From an uncultured Acidobacteriota bacterium (GTDB taxonomy: Bacteria; Acidobacteriota; Terriglobia; Terriglobales; Acidobacteriaceae), in assembly GCA_903851035.1 (NCBI GenBank), contig CAINND010000114.1, positions 1 through 64,000 of the forward strand: a stretch of 64,000 nucleotides of DNA, given 5' to 3'. Under the pieces are notes generated by a model. It worked only from the letters and a program-made list of their open reading frames with translations, ran no database searches and was not told the DNA's origin. A program made the position numbers and the translations under genes. Below are positions 27,453 to 35,614 of the stretch, piece after piece (position 1 is the stretch's first letter; the number at the start of each line of letters is the position of its first letter).

Positions 27453-28727
27453 ATGCAGATCACGGTCTATGGCGCAGGATACCTTGGTACCGTCCTCTCC
27501 GCCTGCCTTGCCGACTTTGGAACGCCTGTGGTCTGCTGCGACGCGGAACATGAGAAAGTCCGCGCCCTCGCCCAGGGACAGATTCCTTTTTACGAGAAGA
27601 ACCTGGAAGAGATCATCGTCCGCAACGTGCGCTCCGGAAGGCTGGCTTATTCCACCGAAATCGAGACGCAGGTCGCGCGCTCGCAGGTAATCTATCTGGC
27701 GCAGGATGATCCCGCAGAAAGCGAATCGCGCGCCCTGAAGCTGGCCGCCATGGCGCCAGCGGGCAGCATTCTGCTGATCAGCACGCCGGCACCGGTGGGC
27801 ACGGCTACACGCATCGCCATGAAGGTGAGCGCGCTGGGACATGACGTCAGCGTCATCTCGCATCCCGTCCTGCTCACCGAAGGCTGTGCCGTGGAGGACT
27901 TCAACCAGCCCGACCGGTTGCTCTTCGGCACCAGCGCGCTCGATGCAATCGCGCAGTTGAAAATTCTCTATCGCCCGCTGGTCATGCGCGGCACGCCGGT
28001 CATCGTCACCAGCCGGGAGACGGCGGAGTTGGTGCGCGAAGCCTCGACGGCCTTTGTGGCCACTAAAATTTCGTTTATCAATGAGATGGCGGCGCTTTGT
28101 GAGCAGGTGGAGGCCGATGCCTGTGACCTGTCGCTCGCACTTGGCCTGGATAAGCGCATCGGCCCGCGCTGCCTGCAGGCAGGTATCGGCCTGGGTGGGA
28201 CATTTGTGGAAAGCAACATTGCCAGCCTGAGCGCGCTGGCACAGCGCAAGGGCATGCAGCTCAAGATGCTGGCCGCGGCACAGGCCGTCAACCAGCAGCA
28301 TGCCGAACGCACCATGATGAAGATTGCCAGCGTCATACCGAATCTGCGCGACAAACGTGTGGGGTTGCTGGGCCTGGCCGTCAAACCGCATACCAGTTCG
28401 GTGATCGGCTCCTCCAGCGTGGCACTGGCCCGGCAGTTGGCAAAGAACGGCGCCAGCGTGCGCGCCTACGATCCCTTTGCCATGTCGGAGGCCGGCACGG
28501 AGTTGAATCAGCTCGTCGCGCTCTGCGACTCCGCTTACACGGCCGCCGAGGGCGTGGATGCCCTGGTGCTCGCCACCGGCTGGCCGGAGTTCCGCAGCCT
28601 GGACTTTGCCCGTATGAAAAGCATCCTGCGCCGCCCGCTCATCGTGGACACCAAGAACCTCCTCGACGGCAACCGCCTGCGCGGCATGGGCTTTGAATAT
28701 TTAGGAATTGGGCGCGCCAACGCCTGA
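27453..28727 (+). CDS. UDP-sugar dehydrogenase homologue lacking the catalytic cysteine
   Basis: The 424-residue product is colinear with UDP-glucose/GDP-mannose 6-dehydrogenases. It shows an N-terminal Rossmann start ITVYGAGYLGTVLSACLADFG, central helix TAFVATKISFINEMAALCE, GLDKRIGPRCLQAGIGLGG and a C-terminal UDP-binding Rossmann-like domain. The catalytic loop GGSCFPKD is replaced by GGTFVESN (residues 248-255), removing the thiol and the following Lys and Asp. The VGTP motif is AQDDP, and the NPEFLREG glutamate is valine (HPVLLTEG). It may be a non-oxidising or regulatory paralogue. The ATG at 27453 follows GAGGTGCTT. A terminator follows. Confidence 0.8.
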   Translation: MQITVYGAGYLGTVLSACLADFGTPVVCCDAEHEKVRALAQGQIPFYEKNLEEIIVRNVRSGRLAYSTEIETQVARSQVIYLAQDDPAESESRALKLAAMAPAGSILLISTPAPVGTATRIAMKVSALGHDVSVISHPVLLTEGCAVEDFNQPDRLLFGTSALDAIAQLKILYRPLVMRGTPVIVTSRETAELVREASTAFVATKISFINEMAALCEQVEADACDLSLALGLDKRIGPRCLQAGIGLGGTFVESNIASLSALAQRKGMQLKMLAAAQAVNQQHAERTMMKIASVIPNLRDKRVGLLGLAVKPHTSSVIGSSSVALARQLAKNGASVRAYDPFAMSEAGTELNQLVALCDSAYTAAEGVDALVLATGWPEFRSLDFARMKSILRRPLIVDTKNLLDGNRLRGMGFEYLGIGRANA

Positions 28728-28764
28728 TAGTCAAACAGCAGATGGAAGCAACTCCTGTGGCGCT

Positions 28765-28796
28765 GGCCCGGAATTTACCTCCGGGCCGTTTTTTGC
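28765..28796 (+). terminator. Rho-independent terminator after dehydrogenase homologue
   Basis: GGCCCGGA / TCCGGGCC stem (8 bp, 7-nt loop) followed by GTTTTTT. Confidence 0.85.
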
Positions 28797-28877
28797 GCTG
28801 CGCCGTAGCACACCCCCGGAAACAGCGAAAATCCACAGCCGGCATGCACACGTAGCAGCAGGCCTCTACGAGTCTGT

Positions 28878-28883
28878 TATAAT
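28878..28883 (+). promoter_or_regulatory. -10 element of tRNA-His promoter
   Basis: A consensus TATAAT lies 16 bases before the tRNA 5' end. No good -35 match is visible at the expected spacing. Confidence 0.55.
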
Positions 28884-28898
28884 CAGAGACGGTTTCAC

Positions 28899-28974
28899 GG
28901 TGGGTATAGTTCAATGGTGGAACGCCGGTCTGTGGCACCGGATGGTGTGGGTTCGAGTCCCACTACCCACCCCA
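28899..28974 (+). tRNA. tRNA-His (GTG)
   Basis: A full cloverleaf is readable: acceptor GTGGGTA pairs with TACCCAC, the anticodon loop CTGTGGC reads GTG, and the T-arm is GTGGG-TTCGAGT-CCCAC. The extra 5' G (28899) pairs with the C at 28971, the G-1 feature of histidine tRNAs, and CCA is encoded at 28972-28974. Confidence 0.95.
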
Positions 28975-29274
28975 ACAAACCTTTCTATTTTCAACGAATT
29001 ACAAAACAAACTGTTGAATGAACCAAATGTAAGCCAAACAAAACCCCCTGATCAGGGGGTTTTTGCTGCCTGGGCCTTTCTAGGCGCTCATGAGATTTGC
29101 AGGCATCCACCTATCCCCACACCCCCCGGGACGGCCACACGCCTGTTTATGAGCCACTAAACCACTACCGTGGAATCACACGGCCAATCGGTGGTTTGTA
29201 TTTCAGCAACAAGTGTGGGGCTTTTAGAACTCCAAAAAGATGGGCGCAGGTTTGATGCCCGGATGGTTACATAT
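28975..29274. other. Intergenic region between tRNA-His and buk
   Basis: This 300-bp convergent region holds one strong terminator at 29041-29064. The remainder (AT-richer around 28975-29035, and 29150-29274 beyond the buk stop) shows no convincing gene or RNA. Confidence 0.5.
29041..29064 (+). terminator. Rho-independent terminator after tRNA-His
   Basis: The perfect palindrome ACCCCCTGATCAGGGGGT is followed by a T run and preceded by AA. It terminates the tRNA transcript; the minus-strand side has only a weak T run. Confidence 0.85.
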
Positions 29275-30354
29275 TTACAGTACACTTCGGGCCTGCTCTT
29301 CCCCGTTGAGGATCCGGAAAACACCCTCGGAAAGCGCTCGGAGTTCATCTTCTCCGGGGTAGACATGGACTGGCGCCAGCCATTCAAGGTAATCGCGAAG
29401 CTTGCAGACAACCAGTTTCGAGTGCGCCATGCCGCCGGTAAGCAGCAGGGCATCGACCTTCCCCTTGAGCACGACCGCCATCGAGCCTGCTTCTTTGGCT
29501 ATCTGGTAGATCATTGCATCCAGCACCATGGCGGCTTCTTTGTCTCCGCCTTCGATGCGGCGCTCCACTTCCATCAGATCGCGAGTGCCGAGGTAGGAAT
29601 AGAGCCCGCCACTGCCGAAGACGCGCTCTTCAAGCTGCTTGCGGGTAAAGTCGCCGCGAAAACATGCGGCAATCAGCAGACGCACCGGCAGGGAGCCCGA
29701 GCGGTCAATGCCAAAGGGTCCATCTTCGCCGGTATTGTTGTCGATCATCCGGCCGTTGAGGTGAGCTGAGATTGAGTTGCCGCTTCCCATGTGGACGACG
29801 ATCAGGCGCAGAGACTCGTATGCCTTACCCTGGTCAGCGGCAAAGCGCTTGGCAACCGCCTTGGTATTCAGCGCATGGCAGAGCGCAATGCGTGGAAACA
29901 AAATGGAACCGGAAAAACGCGCGCAGTCCTGCCACTCATCCACGCTGACCGGATCAACGACATAAGCGTGCACGCCGGCCTTTGCGGCGAACGTCTGCGC
30001 AAGAAACGCGCCCAGGTTTGAGGCGTGCTCTCCACGTCGCGCCAGCCGCAATTCCTCCAACATTCGCTCGTCCACCAGGTAGGTGCCGCTTGGCACGGAA
30101 GGCAGCAGCCCGCCACGGCCCGCCACGGCGGCGAAGGAGTCCGGCACATAGCCGGCTTTCTCCAGTTCAGCGGTGATGGCGGCAGCGCGATAATCGTGCT
30201 GCTCGAGCACGGACTTGCCCTCGAATTGCTTCAGGTCGTCGGCGCTGTGGCGAATGTTGCACTCCATCTCCACGCCGGATGCGCTGTACACCGCGAACTT
30301 TGTGGAGGTCGATCCCGGATTGATGGCGAGAACAAGTGGGCGGCTACTCGACAC
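29275..30354 (-). CDS. buk: Butyrate kinase
   Basis: The 359-residue ASKHA-fold kinase has LAINPGSTSTKFAVY (phosphate-1 motif), HMGSGNSISAHLNGRMIDNNT (butyrate kinase signature region), GPFGIDRSGSLP and LLTGGMAHSKLV. Butyrate kinase converts butyryl phosphate and ADP to butyrate and ATP, and the reaction is reversible. It overlaps the end of the upstream phosphate butyryltransferase gene by 11 bases, giving a classical ptb-buk pair. In an aerobic acidobacterium it may work in short- or branched-chain fatty acid metabolism rather than fermentation (inference). Confidence 0.93.
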   Translation of the reverse strand: MSSSRPLVLAINPGSTSTKFAVYSASGVEMECNIRHSADDLKQFEGKSVLEQHDYRAAAITAELEKAGYVPDSFAAVAGRGGLLPSVPSGTYLVDERMLEELRLARRGEHASNLGAFLAQTFAAKAGVHAYVVDPVSVDEWQDCARFSGSILFPRIALCHALNTKAVAKRFAADQGKAYESLRLIVVHMGSGNSISAHLNGRMIDNNTGEDGPFGIDRSGSLPVRLLIAACFRGDFTRKQLEERVFGSGGLYSYLGTRDLMEVERRIEGGDKEAAMVLDAMIYQIAKEAGSMAVVLKGKVDALLLTGGMAHSKLVVCKLRDYLEWLAPVHVYPGEDELRALSEGVFRILNGEEQARSVL

Positions 30355-31282
30355 AAATCACCCCAAGCGCAATGGAGTTAATCTTGTCGTCGGCGCTTTC
30401 AACGCGCGACGGTATGAGGATGGGAACGCTGGCTCCCATGACGACGTGTGCGCAGGCTGAGCCACCCAGATATTTGACCGACTTGCCAAGCAGGTTGCCC
30501 GCCTCAATGCTGGGAACGATCATGCAGTCGGCGTGACCTGCGGCAGGATGCTTGATTCCCTTGGCCTCGGCGGCGGAGGGCAGCAGGGCTCCGTCGAGCG
30601 CCACCGGCCCGAAGACGTCGGCCACGCCAAACTCGCCAGCCTCGCCCATCTCGACCAGTGCCTTGGCATCCATCGTGGAAGGCACGGAGGGCGAGACAGC
30701 CTCGGTGGCGCTCATCACGGCTATCTTCGGACGGGCAATGCCGATCTTGCGCATCACCTCAATGCCATTCTGCACTATTTCCTTCTTGGCATGCAGATTG
30801 GGAAGGATGTTCAATCCGCCATCGGTTATGCCCACCAGCCGGAGCACCCCGGAGAGAGTGTCCTCGTAAAGGAGGATGTCGCTCAACACGCGCCCGGTGC
30901 GCAGCCCAACTTCCTTTTTGAGCACGGCGCTCAGCAACTCATCGGTGCGCAAATGCCCCTTCAGCAGGATGTCCACCTCGCCGGAGCGAGCCATCTGAAT
31001 GGCGGTTTCCGCCGGAGTGTTCGTATCGACAATCCTGGCGGCGGCAAGGAGTTCGCCCAGCTTCATCTGTTCGGCGGTGCGGCGAATGCTGTTGGCATCG
31101 CCAATCAGTACGAACTCCGCCATGCCAATCTGGCGTGCGCCTTCGGCGGCGCTGAGCGCGATGGCATCGTCGGCCACAACCACGGCGACGCGTTTGGCGC
31201 CCCGCGCACAGGCGCGCTGACGCAGCTCTGTAAAGTTATGGATCACTCCGGCTTGTGGCATTGTTGAAGTTCCTGCTGGCAT
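30344..31282 (-). CDS. ptb: Phosphate butyryltransferase
   Basis: The 312-residue protein of the phosphate acetyl/butyryltransferase family has GARQIGMAEFVLIGD, VDILLKGHLRTDELLSAVL, VSPSVPSTMDAKALVEMG and ADCMIVPSIEAGNLLGKS. It transfers an acyl group between CoA and phosphate, feeding butyryl phosphate to the kinase encoded directly downstream. The ATG at 31282 follows AAGGGATAACTA; a second ATG seven codons later is also possible. The 258 bases upstream should contain the operon promoter, but none is clear. Confidence 0.92.
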   Translation of the reverse strand: MPAGTSTMPQAGVIHNFTELRQRACARGAKRVAVVVADDAIALSAAEGARQIGMAEFVLIGDANSIRRTAEQMKLGELLAAARIVDTNTPAETAIQMARSGEVDILLKGHLRTDELLSAVLKKEVGLRTGRVLSDILLYEDTLSGVLRLVGITDGGLNILPNLHAKKEIVQNGIEVMRKIGIARPKIAVMSATEAVSPSVPSTMDAKALVEMGEAGEFGVADVFGPVALDGALLPSAAEAKGIKHPAAGHADCMIVPSIEAGNLLGKSVKYLGGSACAHVVMGASVPILIPSRVESADDKINSIALGVICVE

Positions 31283-31540
31283 TAGTTATCCCTTAAGAGT
31301 CTCCCGTGGCATGCGGGAGAAAAATGCGCTTCATCGGCACAGAGGATTCTGTCGAAAATGCGGCCTGGAGGGAAATACTTTCTTTGGCACAGACCCAACT
31401 TTGCCGATATTGCAGAGTTTCACCCGCGGCACCCAGGCCCGCATGGCGGCCATCCATAGTGCCAGATGATTTTGCACCCTCATGAGCGACAATGGCGATG
31501 CTGGTCTGCCTGGAGCGGGCATTTGGCGATGGCGCTGCTT

Positions 31541-32539
31541 CTACGGCCGCATCCCGGCTCCGGCCGCCACGGGCGTGGCGTGAATCAACCAACCCAGCAC
31601 TCCCAGCAGGGCGGCAAACAGCAATTGCACACGCAGCGAACTGTTCTCCGTCTCCTCGCCACGGAAGAGTTGCCATGTAAATCCCGCCGCCGGCAGCAGC
31701 AGCGTCAGCTCTCCGCTCCACCACCACAGCAGCAGGCAGAAGGCGAGCAGACTACCGCGCGCCATGCGGTCCAGCGGACGCACCGCTCCCGCGCCATCCA
31801 ATATCCATATGGGCACAAGGTTCAGCAGATTCAGCCAGGCTCCCACATGCGCCAGTGCCAGCCAAATCGGCTGCCGCGTGCTAAGAAATATCGCATAGGC
31901 CGCAAGTGCCGCCAGCGCACCGGCCACCGGCCCCGCCAGTGAGACCAGCCCCCGCACCTCCAGCGATACGCCCAGCGCCTGCCACTGCACGTAGGCTCCC
32001 AAGCCGGGCAGGAACACGGGCATTTCGGCCGGCAGTCCGCGGCGGCGAATCTCCACATAGTGCCCCATCTCATGGATGAGGATCATGGCGGCAAAGCCCA
32101 GCCCAAAGGCCCATCCAAACATCGCCCAATAGACGCCGAAGAAGGCCACAAAGCTGAACAGTGATTTCGCCTTGAAGAGTGCGAAGAAGATCGTCTTGCC
32201 CTTGGCCAGCAGCACGGCCAGCGGTGCCAGTGGCCCCAGCCTGCGCGCCCAGGGATGCGCCTCCTCGGGCTTAGCCGCCTGCGGAGGCATGCGCTCCAAC
32301 TCCTCTATGTGCTGGCGAACCCACTCCACTTGCCGCGCATCGGATGGCAGCAGAGCGAGCGCGTTCTTCCACAAGGCAACGGCCGGCGCAACATTGTGCT
32401 GCTCTTCCAGCAGCAAAGCCTGTTGGCGCAAGGCCTCCAACTCCGCGGCATACACCAGGGCGTGGCACTCCGGACAGACTTTATCCCCGGGCTGCAAGGG
32501 CGCAAGGCAGCGATGACAACTTGTGGCGGGCAATGGCAT
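31541..32539 (-). CDS. Site-2 protease family (M50) protein with N-terminal zinc ribbon
   Basis: The 332-residue protein opens with a zinc ribbon (CHRCLAPLQPGDKVCPEC, residues 8-25). A helical TPR-like segment follows (ALLLEEQHNVAPAVALWKNALALLPSDA), then about six membrane helices. M50 catalytic motifs are HEMGH in ILIHEMGHYVEIRRRG and the second-site motif NLVPIWILDG (Asp ligand). Intramembrane proteases of this type cut membrane-anchored regulators, and the substrate is unknown here. ATG at 32539 lies eight bases after the stop of the frameshifted zinc-ribbon gene, so the two are cotranscribed. The ribbon plus TPR addition is not part of the simple RseP or SpoIVFB layouts. Confidence 0.85.
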   Translation of the reverse strand: MPLPATSCHRCLAPLQPGDKVCPECHALVYAAELEALRQQALLLEEQHNVAPAVALWKNALALLPSDARQVEWVRQHIEELERMPPQAAKPEEAHPWARRLGPLAPLAVLLAKGKTIFFALFKAKSLFSFVAFFGVYWAMFGWAFGLGFAAMILIHEMGHYVEIRRRGLPAEMPVFLPGLGAYVQWQALGVSLEVRGLVSLAGPVAGALAALAAYAIFLSTRQPIWLALAHVGAWLNLLNLVPIWILDGAGAVRPLDRMARGSLLAFCLLLWWWSGELTLLLPAAGFTWQLFRGEETENSSLRVQLLFAALLGVLGWLIHATPVAAGAGMRP

Positions 32540-32546
32540 CGTCGGG

Positions 32547-33369
32547 TTAGAAAGGCCCTTCAATGGCTGGCAGGCTGCGCCCGGCGGCAATCTGCCAGGC
32601 AATGCGCACGCCAACAAAAAGTATCACCACGCCGATAAGTCCGCTGAGGGGACTACTCATCACACCCAGCACCGGCGAAGCCAGCCCATAGCCCAGCAGT
32701 AGCGCCAGCAGTTTGAGCAGCTTCCACCCGTTGATTGTTCGGGGAGCGGCGGCAGGGGGTGGCTGTCTGCGATGGCGCGACCTTCTGGTCGGCATTCGCA
32801 GCGGCATCCTGGCTGGGCTGTGTGCCCTGCGCGGCGGGCGATGAACCCGGTGCCACCTTCGGCGCGGTGGGCGTGGGCTGCGTAGTGGCCGTTCCCTGCC
32901 GTATCTGCTTGGTGTGGTTGTGGCTGGCCATGTATTGCGAGATGCCAACCGGCACGGCCGACACCGTCACCGCCGCGTAGGTCAGCACAACGGCCACCCA
33001 CTGGTAGCGTCGTCCGCCAATCTCGCCCGATCCCTTCATCATGGCCTTGCCCACCATGTAGCCCACGGCCAGCGAGATGAAGCCGATCTCCAAATGAAAG
33101 ATGATGCCGACGGCGGAGTACAAAATCAGACCCAGCAGCGCCGCGCCACAGCCGAAAAAGACGGCGCGCACAAAAGCCGCGTGGGTATCCACCGGCTTGC
33201 GCATCAGCACCTGTTGCGTGCAGGCCTCGCAGGCCATGGCGCCGCGGATGCGGTAGTAGCTTCCATGGATGGGTTGGCGGCAAAGAGCGCAAACGTCTTC
33301 GGACTGGGCCGGGCGCTCCGACGAAAATTCAGCGGTCTGAAACTGCGGAACTTCGTTTGATTCGGGCAT
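32547..33369 (-). pseudogene. Zinc-ribbon multi-span membrane protein, frameshifted at a C5 run
   Basis: The N-terminal frame (from MPESNEVPQF at 33369) encodes a zinc ribbon (CALCRQPIHGSYYRIRGAMACEAC). Three or more membrane segments follow, then a Pro/Ala/Gln-rich linker ending ...KVAPSQTATP. At the run of five G on the plus strand (32755-32759) the reading moves to another frame. In that frame the linker continues as PAAAPRTINGWKLLKLL with two more membrane segments, ending GRSLPAIEGPF at 32547. Removing one C restores one continuous protein of about 273 residues. It may be a true mutation, a sequencing error or slippage. It shares an operon with the M50 protease. Function unknown. Confidence 0.7.
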
Positions 33370-33485
33370 GGCCGAACATAACACGCCATGCATGCGTGGC
33401 AAAGCGCTTTAGTGTTGCTGCAAGGTAAATCGCATCTGGCTGATAAATGCTGAATGCAGTCCGAGGCGTGGCGTATGCTGCCGCG

Positions 33486-33710
33486 CTAGTTCATGCCGCA
33501 GCCGCCACCACCGCAGCTTCCGGCGGGCATGCCGCAGGGCAGCTTCGGCGCCGAGCCCGTCGAACGGTCGGTGCCATGCGCGGCAAAGGTGGAAAGCTGC
33601 TGCTCCAGTTCAATGCCCTTGCACTCCGGGCACTCCGCCTGCTTGCCGCCGTAGATGATGGCCTCAAACTTTTTGCCGCAGCCTTTGCAAACGTATTCGA
33701 AGATGGGCAT
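33486..33710 (-). CDS. FmdB-family zinc ribbon protein
   Basis: The 74-residue protein starts MPIFEYVCKGCGKKFEAII with a second CxxC (CPECKG), the standard FmdB/CxxC_CXXC_SSSS zinc ribbon. A Gly/Cys-rich tail (CGMPAGSCGGGGCG) is common in this family. Members are small putative regulators or chaperone-like proteins of unknown precise role. A textbook ribosome site GAGGAG precedes the ATG by seven bases. It is divergent from the YheT-type hydrolase gene. Confidence 0.85.
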   Translation of the reverse strand: MPIFEYVCKGCGKKFEAIIYGGKQAECPECKGIELEQQLSTFAAHGTDRSTGSAPKLPCGMPAGSCGGGGCGMN

Positions 33711-33810
33711 CGCTTACTCCTCTGCGCCCGGACGCGCGAGGCGGCCAAGCTGGTACATTGATTATATAAGGCCCGCGCGATGACTTATCAAAGCGCGGCT
33801 GCTGCAATCG

Positions 33811-34833
33811 ATGAACGCTCCGGCCAATACACATCCCGCGCTTCCTGTAATGGAGCCTGATTTTGTTCCCCGCCGCCGCCTGCGCTCAGGACACGCGCAG
33901 ACCATCGTCGGCAACTTCCTGCGCCGCACTAACACCCTGCCGCCCCCCGAAGAACGCCTGATTCCCGTGGACGACGGCGTGAGCCTGCTCTGCCACTGCC
34001 ACTGGCAACCCGCGCGGCAGGATTGCCTGACGCTGATCCTCGTGCATGGCCTTGAGGGCTCCAGCCGCTCCGGCTATGTGCTGGGCACCGCCGCCCGCGC
34101 CTGGGCCCGTGGCTGGAACGTTGTGCGCATGAACGTGCGTGGCTGCGGCGGCAGTGAGCAGTACTCAAGCACTCTTTACCACAGCGGCCTCTCGCAGGAC
34201 GTCGAGCGGCTGACCGCGTCTCTCATCGCCAGTGATGGGTTGCGCCGCGTGGCCATCGCCGGTTTTTCCATGGGGGGCAACCAGGTGCTGCGCGCCATGG
34301 GACGCTGGGGCCAGCAGGCGCCGCCGCAGGTGGTGGCCGCCGCCGCTGTCTCGCCCGCCTGCGATCTCTCCATCAGCTCCGACCGCATCCACGCCGCGGC
34401 TTTTGGAATTTACGAGCAATGGTTCATGCTCAGCCTGCGCGCCAGTTACCGCCGCAAAAGCCAGATGCATCCACACTTCGATGTCAACCTATTGCGCGGC
34501 GTGCACAGCGTGCGCGGCTTCGACGATAAGATTACCGCGCGCTACATGGGTTTTGCAGGTGCCGAGGATTACTACAACAAGGCCAGCAGTTCGCACGTGC
34601 TTGACCACATCGCCCGCCCCACGCTGGTCATCCATGCGGAAGACGATCCCTTCATCATCCTTTCGCCCGACACGCGCCGCAAGCTGCTGGCAAATCCATA
34701 TGTGCGCTTCCTGATGACCGCACACGGCGGCCACTGCGCCTTCATCTCCGACGCCGGCAATGGCGACGATGGACGCTGGGCCGAGCGCAAGATAGTCGAA
34801 TTTCTCACAATGGTCGAACAGGCCAACCCGTAG
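33811..34833 (+). CDS. YheT-family alpha/beta-hydrolase
   Basis: The 340-residue product has FVPRRRLRSGHAQTIVGNFLRR at the N-terminus, a hallmark of the YheT/ABHD1-3 group, which opens with a GHxQT motif. The hydrolase features follow: LVHGLEGSSRSGY (oxyanion region), GFSMGGN (nucleophilic Ser), HAEDDPFI (Asp) and AHGGHCAFI (His). These are carboxylester hydrolases of unknown physiological substrate. The downstream hypothetical gene starts two bases after its stop, so the two form an operon. Confidence 0.88.
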   Translation: MNAPANTHPALPVMEPDFVPRRRLRSGHAQTIVGNFLRRTNTLPPPEERLIPVDDGVSLLCHCHWQPARQDCLTLILVHGLEGSSRSGYVLGTAARAWARGWNVVRMNVRGCGGSEQYSSTLYHSGLSQDVERLTASLIASDGLRRVAIAGFSMGGNQVLRAMGRWGQQAPPQVVAAAAVSPACDLSISSDRIHAAAFGIYEQWFMLSLRASYRRKSQMHPHFDVNLLRGVHSVRGFDDKITARYMGFAGAEDYYNKASSSHVLDHIARPTLVIHAEDDPFIILSPDTRRKLLANPYVRFLMTAHGGHCAFISDAGNGDDGRWAERKIVEFLTMVEQANP

Positions 34834-34834
34834 T

Positions 34835-35455
34835 ATGGACGCCGACTACAGCATCGAACTTGGCCCCACGGCGCCCGCCCTGGAGTTGCCCTGGCAGGAC
34901 CCTGACGGCCGCTGCGGGTATGTCAATCTGCGCCAGCAACCGCATCGAATCGCCGAACTCGACGAGGTACAAAGCTATCCCGCCCTCGGCGAATTATTGC
35001 GTGCGCTCAACGGCCCACACTCCCCCTGGCAGACGGCCAAGTGCGATGTGTGGTGCGAAGAGCAGGAATCGGCTGAGATTGAACTGCCCGCCGCTGCGTT
35101 TTCACAACACTGCTATGTGGATCTCATCCTCAGCGATGCTCACCACGCTTTGCGCAACAGCCTGCCCGCGCACCAAGAGATGGCTCGCCGCTCGGCTCAT
35201 CTCCTCGAGGATCAGGGTGAAGAGCTCGACGCCACGGCCGCAGAGATTGTCATCCGCCGCTGCTATTTCCATAAGGATGATGCCGCCGACTCCCCCAGCG
35301 AGGATGGCTACTGCCTGACGCTCTACCTCAGCGGATATGGAGCCACTCCGCCCCAGGCCGCAGAGCGCTGGCAGGCTGCGCTGCAATTGGCTGCCTGTTG
35401 CCTGCCCGGGCTCACTCTGCCTGATTCAGCGGCGCCGGATGGCGAAGTCGGCTAG
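34835..35455 (+). CDS. Protein of unknown function, coupled to YheT-type gene
   Basis: The 206-residue product is soluble and acidic with no signal peptide or membrane segment. Motifs include DVWCEEQESAEIELPAAAF, HCYVDLILSDAHHALRNSL and EIVIRRCYFHKDD. It matches no family I recognise. The ATG lies two bases after the stop of the hydrolase gene, implying translational coupling. The gene ends 28 bases before tRNA-Arg. Confidence 0.7.
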   Translation: MDADYSIELGPTAPALELPWQDPDGRCGYVNLRQQPHRIAELDEVQSYPALGELLRALNGPHSPWQTAKCDVWCEEQESAEIELPAAAFSQHCYVDLILSDAHHALRNSLPAHQEMARRSAHLLEDQGEELDATAAEIVIRRCYFHKDDAADSPSEDGYCLTLYLSGYGATPPQAAERWQAALQLAACCLPGLTLPDSAAPDGEVG

Positions 35456-35483
35456 AATGAAGTAGCCTCTGCCGGGCCCGTGT

Positions 35484-35560
35484 GGGAGCGTAGCTCAGTT
35501 GGATAGAGCATCTGCCTTCTAAGCAGAGGGTCGCGTGTTCGAGTCACGCCGCTCCTACCA
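35484..35560 (+). tRNA. tRNA-Arg (TCT)
   Basis: The cloverleaf reads GGGAGCG acceptor, D-arm with TAGCTCAGTTGGATAGAGCA, anticodon loop CTTCTAA (anticodon TCT) and T-arm CGTG-TTCGAGT-CACG. The 3' CGCTCCT is followed by encoded ACCA. The first acceptor pair is a G-T wobble. Confidence 0.95.
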
Positions 35561-35614
35561 CTTTTCTTCCTACCAATTTTTCAGGAAAATTATCGTGCGA
35601 TATGGCCTGGGTCT

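Noticed and set aside
31300-31324. Hairpin CTCCCG...CGGGAG upstream of ptb
   Set aside because: The T-run needed for termination would be on the plus-strand side as A's; on the transcribed minus strand the T's precede the stem, so it is not a terminator. It may affect the ptb leader, but support is weak.
31331-31522. Small minus-strand ORF (63 codons) between ptb and the M50 protease
   Set aside because: No ribosome site, no family, and overlapping alternative frames of equal length; treated as non-coding.
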